In this document: piece after piece, positions 23,701 to 35,085 of the stretch
How positions within the stretch are numbered: position 1 is the first letter of the stretch
How the letters are laid out: each line of letters starts with the position of its first letter
NCBI GenBank assembly: GCA_026770025.1
Contig: JAMXDE010000016.1
Span: 1,364,001 to 1,428,000 of the forward strand
Reading direction: 5' to 3'
DNA length: 64,000 nt
Source of the DNA: Craspedostauros australis
Taxonomy: Eukaryota; Bacillariophyta; Bacillariophyceae; Mastogloiales; Achnanthaceae
Translations under genes and position numbers: made by a program
The notes under the pieces: generated by a model
Seen by the model: the letters and a program-made list of their open reading frames with translations, nothing else
What the model was told of the DNA's origin: nothing
Database searches by the model: none

Positions 23701-26551
23701 TCTCCCTTGGAAGCCATGGTCCTCATCTTGTTGAAGGATACATGCCCAAGCTTGTAGTGCAGTCGGAGCATGTCGGCTGTTGGAGTAGAGCTGTACTCCG
23801 AGGTAGCATCGATGGGTGCTCTGTAGGGCACATCCCTGAAGTCGATCTGCGTAGGCTCCTTGCTGAGTTGGTCCTCCGCTCCGCTGGTGGTGATTGCTTG
23901 CTCACTCTGGTTGATGCTCCCGTCATCATCGTCCATTACCACTGACTCCTCGTCGTCGCTGACCAGATTGGCTGCGTCCATTGGTTCGGTAGGAGTGATT
24001 TCCTGCACTGAATTTGTCAAGCAGTACTTCCTGAATCCATTGTAACCCGATGACGATCTGATCATGCCGATGTTGGATGACGTGAGTGGTATGGATCGTC
24101 GGTGCTTGCGACGGTCCCAAAAGATCTCCATTCTGTTGCCGAGGGTGGTACATCCGGTTCCCTCAAGATCCTTGCTGCATTGCGCCCAGTGTTGTGGGCA
24201 GAGCAGTCGGAATGGAAGGCTGGGCTCATAGATCACTTTGTCGAGCTCGATGATGTGCCGGTTTCCGCGGTCGTCCTCGATCTTCCATCTTACCTTTCCT
24301 TGCAGGTTCACCTTCCGACTCCCAACTCCCTTCACGACCTTGTCGATTTTCGTAGGTTCTCCGATGAAGTCATCCTTGCTGTTGGTGAATGACGTGGATG
24401 CACAGTTGTCAACCGCCATCTGAAACGAGTCTGAATCGAACCGGGCGAGCGGCATTGCGAATGTGTCGTCTGTCTCCGTGTCTGCGGCTGCCCAGAGATG
24501 TCGCATTGTTCTTGTGCGCCATCCGGACTTTCGTCCAATCCTGGGTGGCCTGATTCCGTTGCCGTGCGCGTAGTATCGCCGGCACTTGTGGTGGTTTGGT
24601 CGCCATCTGGTGTGTTTGCGTGGGTGTCCTTGGATTAGCGCGATGCGCCAAGCTGTCCACGTGACCAGAGCAACCACCACCATAGCCATTCCTGACTCCT
24701 CATCTCCGTGCACGAAGGCGGCAACGCAGATGGCTGTCAGTAACGCCATGATGAGTGGCCTGCAGAGGGTGAGCAACTGTGCCCACACCCTCCGGCCGAT
24801 CATTCAGTACTCCTCTTCGGCCACATGTGGCATGGCCACCGTTGGCTTGTTGCTGGAAGTACCATCTCCTCCTGATTTGTCAGGCTTCCCATCCGAATTG
24901 ACCCCTCCCTTGAGGGCCTTGCACTCCGATGGCTTGTGCCGGACCCACTTGCCGTTGGTTCCGTGGTTGGGGCACCAGTGGACATCTTTTCCACTCGGAT
25001 CCTGCTTGGTCTTGGGCTCTCCGCTGGCCGGTGGTTGATAGAACCATGGGGTGTCCCCAGATCCTCCTTTCTTTCCGTCCTTCTCTTTGCCCTTCTTGCC
25101 CTTCTTGCCCTTGCCGTCCTTGCTGTCCTTGCCCTTCTTTCCGTTGCCGCCCTTGTTGGCTTTCTTCATCTTCTCGAGTTCTGCCGTCAGCGCCACGATG
25201 TGTTTCTGGTCCTCTGTCTGGGCCTTCCACGTTCCGCGCTCCACCATGGTCTTGTATTTCTTGTCTACCAGATCCATGAGTTCGTCGGCGTCAATCGCGA
25301 TCCCTTCGTTGTGCTGGTCCTCCTTGCTTTCGATGTACCGGCGGAAGGTCTCATCGTTCACCTGCTTGTAGGCGTCGAAGAGGTAGATCAGCAGGTCGTG
25401 GGTGACTTGTCCACGTGCCGTCAATCCGTTGCGTTGCAATTTTGCATACTCGTTGAGTTCGGTGATGTTGTCCGAGAGATCGCCGATCTTGCTTGGCAGG
25501 TTGGCCAGGTTGCTTCGCAGCATGCTGATGGTTGCGTTGGTGTTGACCAATGACTTCTCCATCAGGACCTTGAACATCAACAGACCATCATGGACTTTTC
25601 CTTCGGCTGTGCTCAGGGAGTACTTCTCTGACTCCAGCTGCATGCGGGACCTTGCGTCTTGCGTGAGGGACTCCTGAATGCATTTTGCGATCTGCATTGC
25701 GTTCTGGGCGTGCCTGGTCTGTCGGCTAGAGTATCCTTCGGCGTATGCCAGAACCTCCTTGTAGCTGATTGTGCTATGTTCGAGGAACAGGTTTCGCTTT
25801 TCGCCGCGGATGTTGATGATGATGGTTTGGAGCCAGTTGAACTCCATTGCTCGGGCGTTGAGGAGATTGGTGAACTTGTGTACAAGGTTCGAGGTCATGT
25901 CGAACTCCACTGGGAGTGACTCGACGGCCTTGTAGTACAGCTTCGCCACAGATGTCTTGCTGTAGTCGAGCAGCCGATTGTGGATGCGAGCTGGCGTCAA
26001 AGCGTACTGGAATGCAGGCTGTGCATCCACTACCTCTTCATCGTCCTCTTCATCGTCCTCATCGTCGCCCCCACCGTCTCCTCCGAAGTTGTCGAAGAAG
26101 GGATCGTCCTCTTCGTACGGGTCGCCCCCGCCTCCGCCATCTCCTCCGCCGTCCCCGCCGCCGTTGCCTCCTGGGTTGGTGTTGCCCTGTGGAACGTTCT
26201 GAGCGGGTGGCTTCAGGTTGCCTTGGTTGGTTGCCATGGCGTTTGGGTTGTTGTCGCCTGGGTTGGACGGTTGGTTGCTGGCTGCGGCTTGATTGCCCGC
26301 AGTGCCTCGGCCTGCAGCTGTGTTGGGTGCGGCGCTCGTGTTGGCAGCTGTGTTGGCTGCGGTGCTGGATTGTCTCGCTCTTGAGCGAGTTGTTGCTGTG
26401 GCGACCATGATTCCGTCCAGTTGGTTTGACCAGTCGTTGAATAGGTACACTTGATTGTTTGTGGGGCCTGGAGACGAGATTGTGGATTGCAATGTGTTGT
26501 CGTGTCCTGGACCTGCAGTAGAATAGCGCTACGAGAGGTGACTTGCCTTGA

Positions 26552-26569
26552 CGTTGCGCAGAGGAAGCG
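26552..26569 (-). other. Probable primer-binding site of copia copy 4 (initiator tRNA-Met D-arm complement)
   Basis: Directly internal to the 5' LTR the plus strand reads TTGCGCAGAGGAAGCG. Its GCGCAGAGGAAGCG part resembles the D-arm of eukaryotic initiator tRNA-Met, GCGCAG.GGAAGCG. On the minus strand this would be the site where a tRNA 5' fragment pairs. Copia-type elements are known to prime from internal parts of initiator tRNA-Met, but in Drosophila copia the site is nearer the anticodon. The assignment is inference. Confidence 0.5.
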
Positions 26570-27089
26570 TGTGATATTGGTTCCAGATGTCAGCACTGTG
26601 AGACCGGCGTGTGCAGTGGTGAGATCGTGGGCTCTGGTTTGGAGGTAAATTGGTAATCGTTAGTTGTCGATTTAGTTGGTTTGCGTTGTTGAGTTGATTG
26701 AACTCTCGGTTTATGAGATGATGACGAGATGTTGTTCTGTCAGAATGCAAGTTGCAGGGTCAGCAGCATCTCCCGTGTAATTCGTCGTGATCATCATCCT
26801 CATTCGATTTGGGTCCTCGCAATACACCGTGTTGTACTTCATTTGGTCTTGGGTTGCGATGGCACTCCGAGGTCGTGCTCGGTTGGTCGATAGTTATCCA
26901 GATCCACGATCGATCCAGAATCTTCGCCGTGTTTTGATTGAACATAACACACAAGGAACATTGTTGAAAAAATGGCGCGCATGGTTCCTGGAGTCGTGAT
27001 TGATTTGAGTGAGGAACAAAATTCATTCACGACACAATTTGATCACTCTCAAGGTCACAAAGTATGCGTGTCATTGGAATATTCCCACA
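26570..27089 (-). repeat. 5' LTR of copia copy 4
   Basis: The partner of the 20187-20706 repeat, 520 bp and apparently identical. It is followed at 27090 by the GGTGT target duplication. Confidence 0.94.
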
Positions 27090-27094
27090 GGTGT

Positions 27095-27689
27095 CTGTCC
27101 CTGTTTCTCTGTCTTGTTCTTGAGGGCGAATGTCGCTGCGCTGAGACACCCCTGTCACTTTTGACGCGGTCGTGTGTGGTGGGGTGTCGATCGGCGGTAC
27201 CTTCGCCATGGGCGTTGAATTCTTATCCCCTGCTGTTGTTGAACTCCGCTCTTTTGTCTTTTGTCACGTTTCCTTCCTTCCCTTGTTCTTCGTGATGTGT
27301 TGACTGGTTGGGCAACCACACACTCCGTACACGTTTGTGCGTGAAACGTGTTCTTCATCTCACATGGTATCGCTGTCAAGTACTCTACTCAATTCTTGAT
27401 ACTTCATTTGCAGTATGTTTGTGGTTTTGCTTGTTTCAAACGCGACAAACGACTCAACCCGAGAAACGTTGATGGCGCCACCGAAACACAAGAGAAGGGA
27501 ACAAAGAAGCAACGCAAACATAGTCATCAAATCAAACCTCGGCAATGACGCAGCAACAGCAACAACAACCAACAGCGTAGCCGTTGATGTCATCACAAAT
27601 CTCCCAAGAGTGCATCCATTGCAATAGATTGATCCACAATCAAAGCCATCCTAGACACGAGACTCCTCTGAAGGATAGAGACGGGGAAC
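27095..27689. other. Intergenic stretch upstream of a small membrane-protein gene
   Basis: About 600 bp with CAACAACAACAA-type runs near 27553-27573 and no supported gene. It probably holds the promoter and 5' untranslated region of the gene at 27690. Confidence 0.4.
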
Positions 27690-28217
27690 ATGATGGGACA
27701 GCAACCACCACACGAACGTGCCGACATGGGTTGGTTCGCTCGCAAGATCGATGCCTTCAACAAGGCCCACAACCGATTGATCCACACGGTCCACACGGCA
27801 TGGCGCGTGCCGCTGCCACCATGGGGCCAGTTTGCCATGGGATGCGTGTACTTCGCGGTTCCCATCGTCATCGGATACAACACCAGCCTGTGGGCCATCG
27901 ACAAGGCCAACGCCACGAAGGAGCAACGCCTGGGCGATGGCAAGGACGTGCAGATACAAGGGTTGGGCGACAAGCGGATAGTACGCACGCAGGATCAGGA
28001 TGGTGGCGATGGCACAACGCAGGTGGAGCAGCTGGGTGCCGGTGGTTGGGGCGGTGGTGTGCATCTCGTCACCGGTGATCAGAAGACGCAGGAGACGAAT
28101 CGCGTCAACTTGGAGCGGTTCCTCAAGAAGCAGCGTCGCAAATACCGGCGGAAGCAAAAGGAGGCAGAGGGCGTGGCTGAGGAGAACAATGAGGCTGTGA
28201 GGAAGGAGGCACAGTAG
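27690..28217 (+). CDS. Hypothetical small single-pass membrane protein
   Basis: A single-exon frame of 175 codons that I do not recognise. Residues 14-45 are basic and amphipathic (WFARKIDAFNKAHNRL). Residues 45-69 form one likely membrane segment (GQFAMGCVYFAVPIVIGYN). The rest is hydrophilic and charged and ends in a Lys/Arg-rich region near residues 144-157 (RFLKKQRRKYRRKQK). Size, one membrane helix near the N-terminus and a basic tail would fit a small mitochondrial or plastid inner-membrane accessory protein, but no named family is supported. The start could also be the ATG at 27726 (MGWFARK). Coding is supported by the length of the open frame with no intron and by the even, GC-rich third positions. 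Confidence 0.6.
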   Translation: MMGQQPPHERADMGWFARKIDAFNKAHNRLIHTVHTAWRVPLPPWGQFAMGCVYFAVPIVIGYNTSLWAIDKANATKEQRLGDGKDVQIQGLGDKRIVRTQDQDGGDGTTQVEQLGAGGWGGGVHLVTGDQKTQETNRVNLERFLKKQRRKYRRKQKEAEGVAEENNEAVRKEAQ

Positions 28218-29221
28218 CCGACGTATGCGAGCTTGATCCGTTTGTCTTGGTCGGCACGACTGTGCTACATAGAGTTTGTGCATATACTCTATGGAGGTCG
28301 TGGAGCACCCCACTCGTCAGTTCTATTTGCACCGTTGTTGTAGACTCCACCAACTACAACAAGAGACAGAGAGAGAGAGGAGTGGATGATTCGTGCAATC
28401 TGAAAATGAATATGAACATGAGAATGCATGTTGCCAAGACGGAACGGAATGGAGAAGAGTGGAATACTATTCTGCTCTGCTTCACTTGCAGCATTCCAGC
28501 CGTGATGTCACGGACTCGCACGAAAGATGGTCAAATGAATGCAAGGATGATGGATGGAGAGTTGAAAGGAGGATCGAATTGAATGGTCAGCGATCAACCA
28601 GACCTCGCTGAATTGGCCCTGTGCAGGAGTGCCAGTTGAAGTACCGCATGTTTCCAGATGTCGCCCAACAAGATCGGCATTCAATCACTGTCGTCACTCA
28701 TTACTCTGACCTATGTACTCGCGTAGCAAGCATAATGACAACATCGGCACATCCCAAACAAAGCATAATAGATGAGTGAAGAAATGACACACGCCATGTT
28801 GCATCATCCATACAAGCACGAGTACCACAACGAGATTCGAGTGTCGCAATGAAAATGTGTTTGTCTAATGGTGGAGTTCTGTCTGGTTGACTACCTACTT
28901 CCTCCGTGAATTCCATTCGTTCATGATGCATTGTATTCCGCACTGTTCCGCTTCATGTCACTCGCACGCGTTGCGGCCGGATGGTCTATCGCGATGTACA
29001 AGGGTTGACAATGGCCGCGCTGTGTGAGGAGGGATGTGGCGGGACTGCTGGCGGGCGCGAAAAAACTGTCGATCGCTCCGATCTACACGCCGCATGCTGG
29101 TCGCTGGACGTCTGCATGCTTCAAAAGATGGGATGGGAGCAATCTCCATGCCTAGTTCAAGCATGTGCACTATTCACCTGCTTGAGACGTTGGACTTTGG
29201 CTGTTGGACGGCGGGGTTGGC
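28218..29221. other. Intergenic stretch between convergent genes
   Basis: About 1 kb between the 3' ends of the small membrane-protein gene and the FCP gene. Only short ORFs are present. No repeat or RNA gene was recognised. Confidence 0.5.
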
Positions 29222-30574
29222 TTAGATGCCCTCTGGGAGGAAGTATCCGGCCTTGGCGGCGTAAGCTGGGACGGTAAGTCCGGCTCCCAGCTGGTCAGTG
29301 ACGGCCTCTCCGGAGGCAAGGGCCTGGGCCCAGAGTCCGAAGACTCCGACCATGGCGAGACGGCAGTGCTTCAGCTCCTGCAGGCGCTTCTCCTCGTACT
29401 GCTCGTCGGAGTAGTTGAGGCCGAATGGGTTGTATCGGCCCTCGCCCTGTCCGATGCGAAGGTCTCCGGCGATGTAGTCGGATCCCTCCTCCTTGATGAT
29501 GTTGATGCGGCGGAATTCAAGGAAGGACATGAAGAGGAAGATCTGGAGGAGGGCGAGTCCTGGGACCTTTCCGAATGCCTCGAGTGGGTTGGTGAAGCTG
29601 TAGGCGTCGGTTCCGGTCCACTCGTTACCTGGGAGGGTTCCGAAGAGTCCTGGAGCGATGAATCCGACGACGGCGAGCTGGGCGATACGTCCGTGGATCA
29701 ATTCGGCCTCGCGGTACCAGGTGAGGTCATCTGGGACACCGTTGCGGCCCTCGATGCCCTTGAACCATGGTCCGACTGGGACGGTGGAGAAACCAAGTGG
29801 GTCGAAACCGACATCTCCCAACATGGATCCATCAAGGGTGGCTGGGGCGGTGGCGAATGGAAGGGCGACAGATGGTCCGGCGTTGGCCCAGGCGTCAGCG
29901 GAAGGGGAGGGTCCTCCGACCTGCAACAAGTTATCGTTGGCAATGGTTGCGTTTGACGGCGTTGGCGATAACAGAAAGGAGGAGAGAAAGAATGCAATCG
30001 AAAGTGAATTGAATGTCAGAGGAAGGATTCGGATGTTAGTTACGTGGCGTGAAGGCGCGTACCGGTTGAGCATGAATAGTGTTGATGTGGTCATGTCGCC
30101 TTGAGTCTGTGCAGGCATGCCGTCGCACTTTGCAAAAGCTGAGGCCGACAGGAGAAACAGCCACACTCTGTGCCTCTGGTGGCATGGTTGCGATTGCCAT
30201 GCCGCCAACTTCTGCCTATTCTCTTGGCAGATCGCCCACGCAATCACCCAAACGCTTCAAGACGCCTCCGTCCATCCGTTCCTAATCTTCATTCAACGAT
30301 GCATCGTATCGATCAATGCATCCGTCCAACTGGCATGATCAGAGCAACGGCTGTGCTGGTGACTGGTTTGCGGCCAACGCGGTCAGCAACCACCAACCGC
30401 CAGCAACACCGCCGTCACCGAATGTGCCGACCAAGCTGGACGTCCGCGATCTTGCAGCCAACTGACCTTTGCTGCGGCCTTGGCTGGTGCCTTCTTCTTT
30501 CCCAAGGAGAAGGTCATGTCCATGCTGAATCCAGCAGCGGAGGAGACGAGGAGGGCGGCAACAGCGATCTTCAT
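29222..30574 (-). CDS. Fucoxanthin-chlorophyll a/c light-harvesting protein (LHC family)
   Basis: Two exons: 30574-30467 (36 codons) and 29920-29222, with an intron from GTCAGT to TTGCAG, phase 0. The joined product is 268 residues. The N-terminus is a signal peptide (MKIAVAALLVSSAAGFS) with an AxxF-like cut, the bipartite leader used by diatoms to enter the four-membrane plastid. The mature part has the LHC hallmarks: GFDPLGF, helix 1 with the chlorophyll-binding E..H.R (REAELIHGRIAQLAVVGF), a second helix (LLQIFLFMSFLEF), and helix 3 with ELKHCRLAMVGVFG. It should bind fucoxanthin and chlorophylls a/c in thylakoid antennae. Which subfamily (Lhcf, Lhcr, Lhcq) cannot be decided by eye. The divergent neighbour is the MATE gene, about 1.1 kb away. 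Confidence 0.93.
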
Positions 30575-31684
30575 GGTTCTTGATTTGAGAATTGCGACGG
30601 TTGTGTAGTTATGTCGTTTGTTGTGCTTTGTCTGGATGGATGCGTTTGAGGTCTGTTTTCGATACACTCCTGCTCTCGCACTTGGTGTCGACTCTCTTGA
30701 CATCCACTCCCATCCTCCGCCACACAGATCAACAGCAACAGCAACATCAACGATGCGACGACCCTTTCGTGCTCGACGCGAAGCTGCGCAACACTGCACG
30801 GTCGCAAGTCCACCGTGTCGCACAGCACGCAGTACTTGCACAGCCACAACCGGCACGCCACAGAAAACGCAAGGATCCAATCACCGCTCGCATTCACGCA
30901 CTGTTGCCAGTTTCAGACAACAACATACGTGGAATCCTTGCCCGTCAAGTTGAATTTTGAGGATCGCGAGATGTCACGAAGTTGGAACATTTTGGGTCTT
31001 ACCAAGTACCTATCATCCAGAAAGAAAAGACGCAAGTTCGGCGGAATTCGGAATTCCTCTTTTCTGACTTTGTCTTCTTCGCTTCTGTTGATCAGTTCGA
31101 CCGTTAACACTGTCAACAACGAAACGACACGGACGCATGTCAGACTCGGATAAAAGTTAACCCGTTCGACAATCAATCGTGATGCGTTTGTTGAAGAGTC
31201 GATACTAGTCCCGAGTGATAAATCACGAATTGTTTGCGACCAACAAGCGTGGTGTTTTCGAAACGAATCGAAGCGAACTTCGTTTTCTGCTTCCCAACTC
31301 CGAAGAGAACGTTCTCGTGCCGACACAGCCATCTGCTCATCTGCGAAAAACATTGGAGACGGACACCGAACACCAACAGAACACAGAGCAATGACCGAGT
31401 TCCAAAGACACCACAACAACCACAACAACCACGGCACACAACACCAACTCTCCCACTTTTTCTTGCCCCAACAACCCAAAACGGACATCTTCGCTCACCT
31501 TGAGAAGCAATCGAAAACCAAGGCCAACGGCACAACTCATCGAAGAGCAACGGCATCGGCATTTCCACCACATTCCCCAGAAAGTCGAAAGCACCTTCCT
31601 GAACCTGCCAACCACCAGCAAGTCGCCATCATTCGTCCAACTCCTGCTCCTGCTGCCATCAACGTCGACATCGCCATCGACATC
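30575..31684. other. Shared upstream region of the divergent FCP and MATE genes
   Basis: About 1.1 kb between two divergent start codons. It must hold both promoters. An ATG at 31391 is in frame with the MATE gene, but the 98 codons it would add are His/Asn/Gln-rich and look like 5' untranslated CAA repeats. No TATA box or light element was assigned. Confidence 0.45.
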
Positions 31685-33767
31685 ATGAAGAACACATCGC
31701 AGGAATGCGATTTCAATCACCCCGGCCTGCGCAACTTCCATGTTCGCAAGGCTTCGCTTCTTTTCGCGATCGTGCTTGTGCTGGCTTCGAGCCACACCAA
31801 TGGATCGCGACCAGCGGCCCTTTGTGATGCATTGGTGACCCCACACCAACGCCATCGTTCGAGTCATCATCAACACCAGAATGCGAAGGTGTACGAAGTT
31901 ACGAACACGTTCAGTGCTGGTGGACAATGCCATGAACGGTTGCGCCCGCTGAAGGCATCCAGTGCAGCACCATCGCCACGAGGTGACTTCGACGATGGCT
32001 CCATCGTGCCTCCTGGACTCTCCTCTCCTCAACAGGACGAGCAACACCTGCAGCAGAAGAAACGTCAACAGCTGCGTGCCCGTCTGCAGAACTTGCTCTC
32101 CTCGAGGGTCCTGAGGCCATTGCGTCGACAGCGACAGCAACAACGCAGCGCAAAGAATGACAAGTCGTACGGATGGACGAAGCAGAACCTTTCCATCGCG
32201 ATGCCGGCTCTGCTGGGCCTTCTCGCCGATCCCATCCTCTCGCTGGTGGACACGGCCTTCGTGGGACGAATCAGCGCCGTCGATCTCGCAGCGTTGGGCG
32301 TGTGCACGTCCATCTTCCACATGACCTTCACCATCTTCCGCGCCTCGACTGTCGCCACGACATCATTGGTCGGCAGCGCAGAAACCAAGCAGGAGGCTCG
32401 GCAGATCACCAAGATCTCCCTGCAGCTCGCAGGGCTGCTCGGTTCGATGGTGCTCATGCTCCTTCGCTTCGGCGGCCCCGCTATCCTTTCGGCGATGGGT
32501 GCCCACCCGACCTCTCCGCTCTACAAGCCAGCGCAGGACTATCTCTTTGCTCGGTGCTGGGCAGCACCAGCGGTTGTCGGAAGTAAGTGCTGGGCCATCA
32601 TGTACTCTTGTCCATTCTTGTTCTGTGTTCCCACAATGGTGGTGATGATATGTACATGTATGGTTGCTCCTGATCGAGTACATGTCTACGACACGAGCAC
32701 TTTGATTCTATGGATCAGCCAGTACTCCCTGCTCGTACGTACACCATGCGCTAACTACGGCTGTTCTCCTTTGTTGCTTCTTTGCTGCATGCTCGCTTTC
32801 AACCACTACTCCCCCCACAGTCGTTGTGGCGGAAGGCGCCTTCCGCGGATCAGGAGATTCCAAGACCCCGCTTCTCGCCAGCACCGCCGCAGCACTCGTC
32901 AATCTTATTTTGGACCCTCTGTTCATGTTCCCAATGAAGATGGGCATGGTGGGTGCAGCAGCTGCCACCGCCCTATCCCAGTTCGGCGCTGCGATAGTGT
33001 ACTGGATCAGGATGCAACAGAAGAAGCTGCTGCCACAGCCAGCGGACAAGGAGGAAGGCAAGAAGGTCGACGTCGTTCGCGTCGTGAAGGCCATCCTCGG
33101 AGCGAACCTTGCCATGTTCGCCAAGTCAGGCTCCATGCTCTTCTTCTACTCCCTCGCAACAGCGCAGGCCACTCGCATGGGACCGATCCACGTTGCTGCC
33201 CACCAAGTGGCGCTGAGCTTCTGGTGGATGACGACGTTCTGGCTCGATTCAGGCTCCGTGTCTGGCCAAGTGCTCATGAGCAAGAGCATGACCGACAAGC
33301 CCAAGGCGAGGTCGTTGACGAAGTACATGGCCAAGTATAGTCTGCTGCAAGGCGTTGGCATGGGAACGCTTGTCGCATTGTGCGCCAAGATCATCCCCGC
33401 AATCTTCACCTCCGACGCCACAGTCCAGGCCTTCATTGGCGATCTCATCCCGTACATGGCTGTGCAGCAGGTGTTGGTTAGCGTCACGCTGTGCCTGGAG
33501 GGTTTGGTCCTCGGTGATTCCAAGCAATTCCGTTTCATGGGAATCGGCACTGCGATCGCAACGCTCGCCGGAATGCGTCAGCTGCTGGTGGCAAAGAGTG
33601 TGATCGATATCTGGTCTAACGCAATGAATGTGTTTTTCGCCGGACGTTTGATCAACGCGACGATCGGTCTGATCCGAGTGCACCGTGGCATCAACGCAAG
33701 CGCCGGATCATCGACGCAGACCGAAGCCGCACCGATTGTCCGAGAAGTCCAGGCGGTTCAGCAATGA
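31685..33767 (+). CDS. MATE-family transporter, plastid-type
   Basis: Two exons: 31685-32582 and 32821-33767, with an intron from GTAAGT to CCCACAG, phase 1. The product is 614 residues. The first ~160 residues hold a hydrophobic leader (ASLLFAIVLVLASS) and a Gln/Arg-rich linker, compatible with plastid or secretory targeting. The MATE core begins at NLSIAMPALLGLLADPILSLVDTAF and continues with GRISAVDLAALG, the EGAFRGSGDSKTPLLAS block and QVALSFWWMTTFWLDS. These blocks resemble the plant DETOXIFICATION 42-45 branch. MATE proteins export organic ions or metabolites using a proton or sodium gradient; the substrate is not predictable here. The splice join restores the typical order VVG-I-VVAEGAFRG. 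The start is uncertain, since an in-frame ATG lies at 31391. Confidence 0.9.
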
Positions 33768-34518
33768 TTGCGACATCGCTCACCTCTTGTTCCATCTCCG
33801 TGTCCACAACAGCAGCAACCACAACAACAACCAATCATGACAAGCCCATGCATGCAGCACGACGGCATGCGGCTCATGGCTCTGCCCCCTTCTCCTGCTC
33901 CTATCTGTCACACGCAGAGCCATCGAGGAATCACAAAGATTCTGGAGAATGCGTAACTTTTCCAAAATAACATAACAGCAATGCAGTATTACAATAGTAC
34001 GGTTGCATAGAGAGCCAAAGCAGCGTTTTGTCTGGAATTACGATGGTATGCTGTATTGCAATAGAGGAGAATGAGTACTATACTGCGTGCATTTTACTGT
34101 CGGTCTTTCTTGCTGCGGGGTATTCGGAAGATGGGGCTCGCACTGGTTCCAGGTCCGCGACGTTGCTATTCATCTCCGATGCAATACGAATAGTACGTCG
34201 TTCACTCGACATCCCTCAAACTGCTGGGACGCCATTGCTGCGCTGTGTGTGATGCATTGTAAACATCAACGCGTTGAATGGATCAGTGGAATTGGCTGTG
34301 TGCAGCTCTCGCACCATTGGATTTTACCAGTATCAATCATATTCGTACTTGTAGAGTGGAGGCATAGTTGCACCACGTGAACTCTGCCAATTCGTGTGGT
34401 GTTCATGACGTCGGCTCATGCTGGGTTCTCCCTTGAGTTGCCATCATGGTCAGTGCGATCGTCACTGACCCCTCTGAGCCTCTTCGCATAATCATAATCG
34501 CAGCATCCATTCCATAAC
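33768..34518. other. Intergenic stretch between convergent genes
   Basis: About 750 bp between the MATE gene and the lumen-protein gene. It has CAACAACAAC-type runs just after the MATE stop and no supported gene. Confidence 0.5.
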
Positions 34519-35085
34519 TCACAGCTCCTCCACGCGTCCATCGCTGCATTGCCGCGTCTTGACGTACTTTTTGCCATCGTCGACATAAATGGTCTTGCAC
34601 GTGACGTAATCTCCGCGATCCATCTTGCCAAACGCGTCGACACCGCCGGGGCGCGAGATTGGCAGACCGGCACGCACGCAGGCTTCTCCCGTCGCCTTGC
34701 TGGGCTGTCCGAATCGACACGTGGCTTCGTCCTCCGAGAGTTTGGGCTTGCACTTCTTGTCCAACGCCTCGTTGCATTTGTCGGCATCCTTGTCCAATTC
34801 GGCCTTCATGAATGCATCAAAGTCCAGGGCGTTGGCGGCATCGTGTGCTGTCGTCGTCGTTGTTGTTGCGATTGCCGTCAAGATGGATGCAGTCGCCAAC
34901 ATGCCTCTGCGTGACATGGGCTCATGCGAGATTCCTTTCGTTGGGATGCATTGCGGCGGAGGCACCGCAGATGGCTTTAATACGCCGTATGCATTGACTG
35001 TGACAATCTGCAGCGATTGAAGCAACAGCAACAGCAACACTGCCGATGACGAGCGGCAGGTGGAGGTATCGAAAGAGGATTTCAT
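34519..35085 (-). CDS. Predicted thylakoid-lumen cysteine-containing protein
   Basis: A single exon of 188 codons. Residues 1-32 are a signal peptide with a Leu run and an NAYGV cut resembling the diatom AxxF plastid motif. Residues 58-60 are a twin-arginine (SRRGML) before a second hydrophobic stretch ending in ANA, cut near residue 86, which is the layout of Tat-type lumen targeting. The mature part, about 102 residues, is hydrophilic with six cysteines (KCNEA, KKCKP, TCRFG, ACVRA, TCKTI, QCSDG), so up to three disulphides are possible. I do not recognise the family. I chose the ATG at 35085 because it gives a proper signal peptide; an in-frame ATG at 35250 would put a charged segment in front. 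The partner may be a photosystem or lumenal assembly factor, which is inference. Confidence 0.8.
   Translation of the reverse strand: MKSSFDTSTCRSSSAVLLLLLLQSLQIVTVNAYGVLKPSAVPPPQCIPTKGISHEPMSRRGMLATASILTAIATTTTTTAHDAANALDFDAFMKAELDKDADKCNEALDKKCKPKLSEDEATCRFGQPSKATGEACVRAGLPISRPGGVDAFGKMDRGDYVTCKTIYVDDGKKYVKTRQCSDGRVEEL

Larger units (their letters stand above)
20187..27089 (-). mobile_element. Ty1/copia LTR retroelement, copy 4, looks whole and young
   Basis: 6903 bp on the minus strand with two 520-bp LTRs that read as identical, flanked by a perfect 5-bp duplication (GGTGT at 20182-20186 and 27090-27094). Parts along its own direction are a gag-like region (about 26.5-24.8 kb) with low-complexity N-terminus, acidic and Lys/Gly-rich segments and a CCHC-like C..H..H..C knuckle; a protease-like DNCAS motif; an HHCC-plus-D-D-E integrase; reverse transcriptase (VYVDDGIL); and RNase H near 20.9-21.3 kb. 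The gag and pol parts abut in the same reading frame, so the family may use read-through or separate initiation to make pol. It looks whole, with no clear break. The insertion lies between genes and disrupts none that I recognise. Confidence 0.97.

Noticed and set aside
29204-29956. 250-codon plus-strand frame over the FCP gene
   Set aside because: Mirror of the FCP coding strand, Gly/Ser/Glu-rich with no family motif. The minus strand holds the LHC motifs and the intron.
31337-32320. 327-codon minus-strand frame
   Set aside because: Antisense to MATE exon 1 and its CAA-rich leader; no recognised domain.
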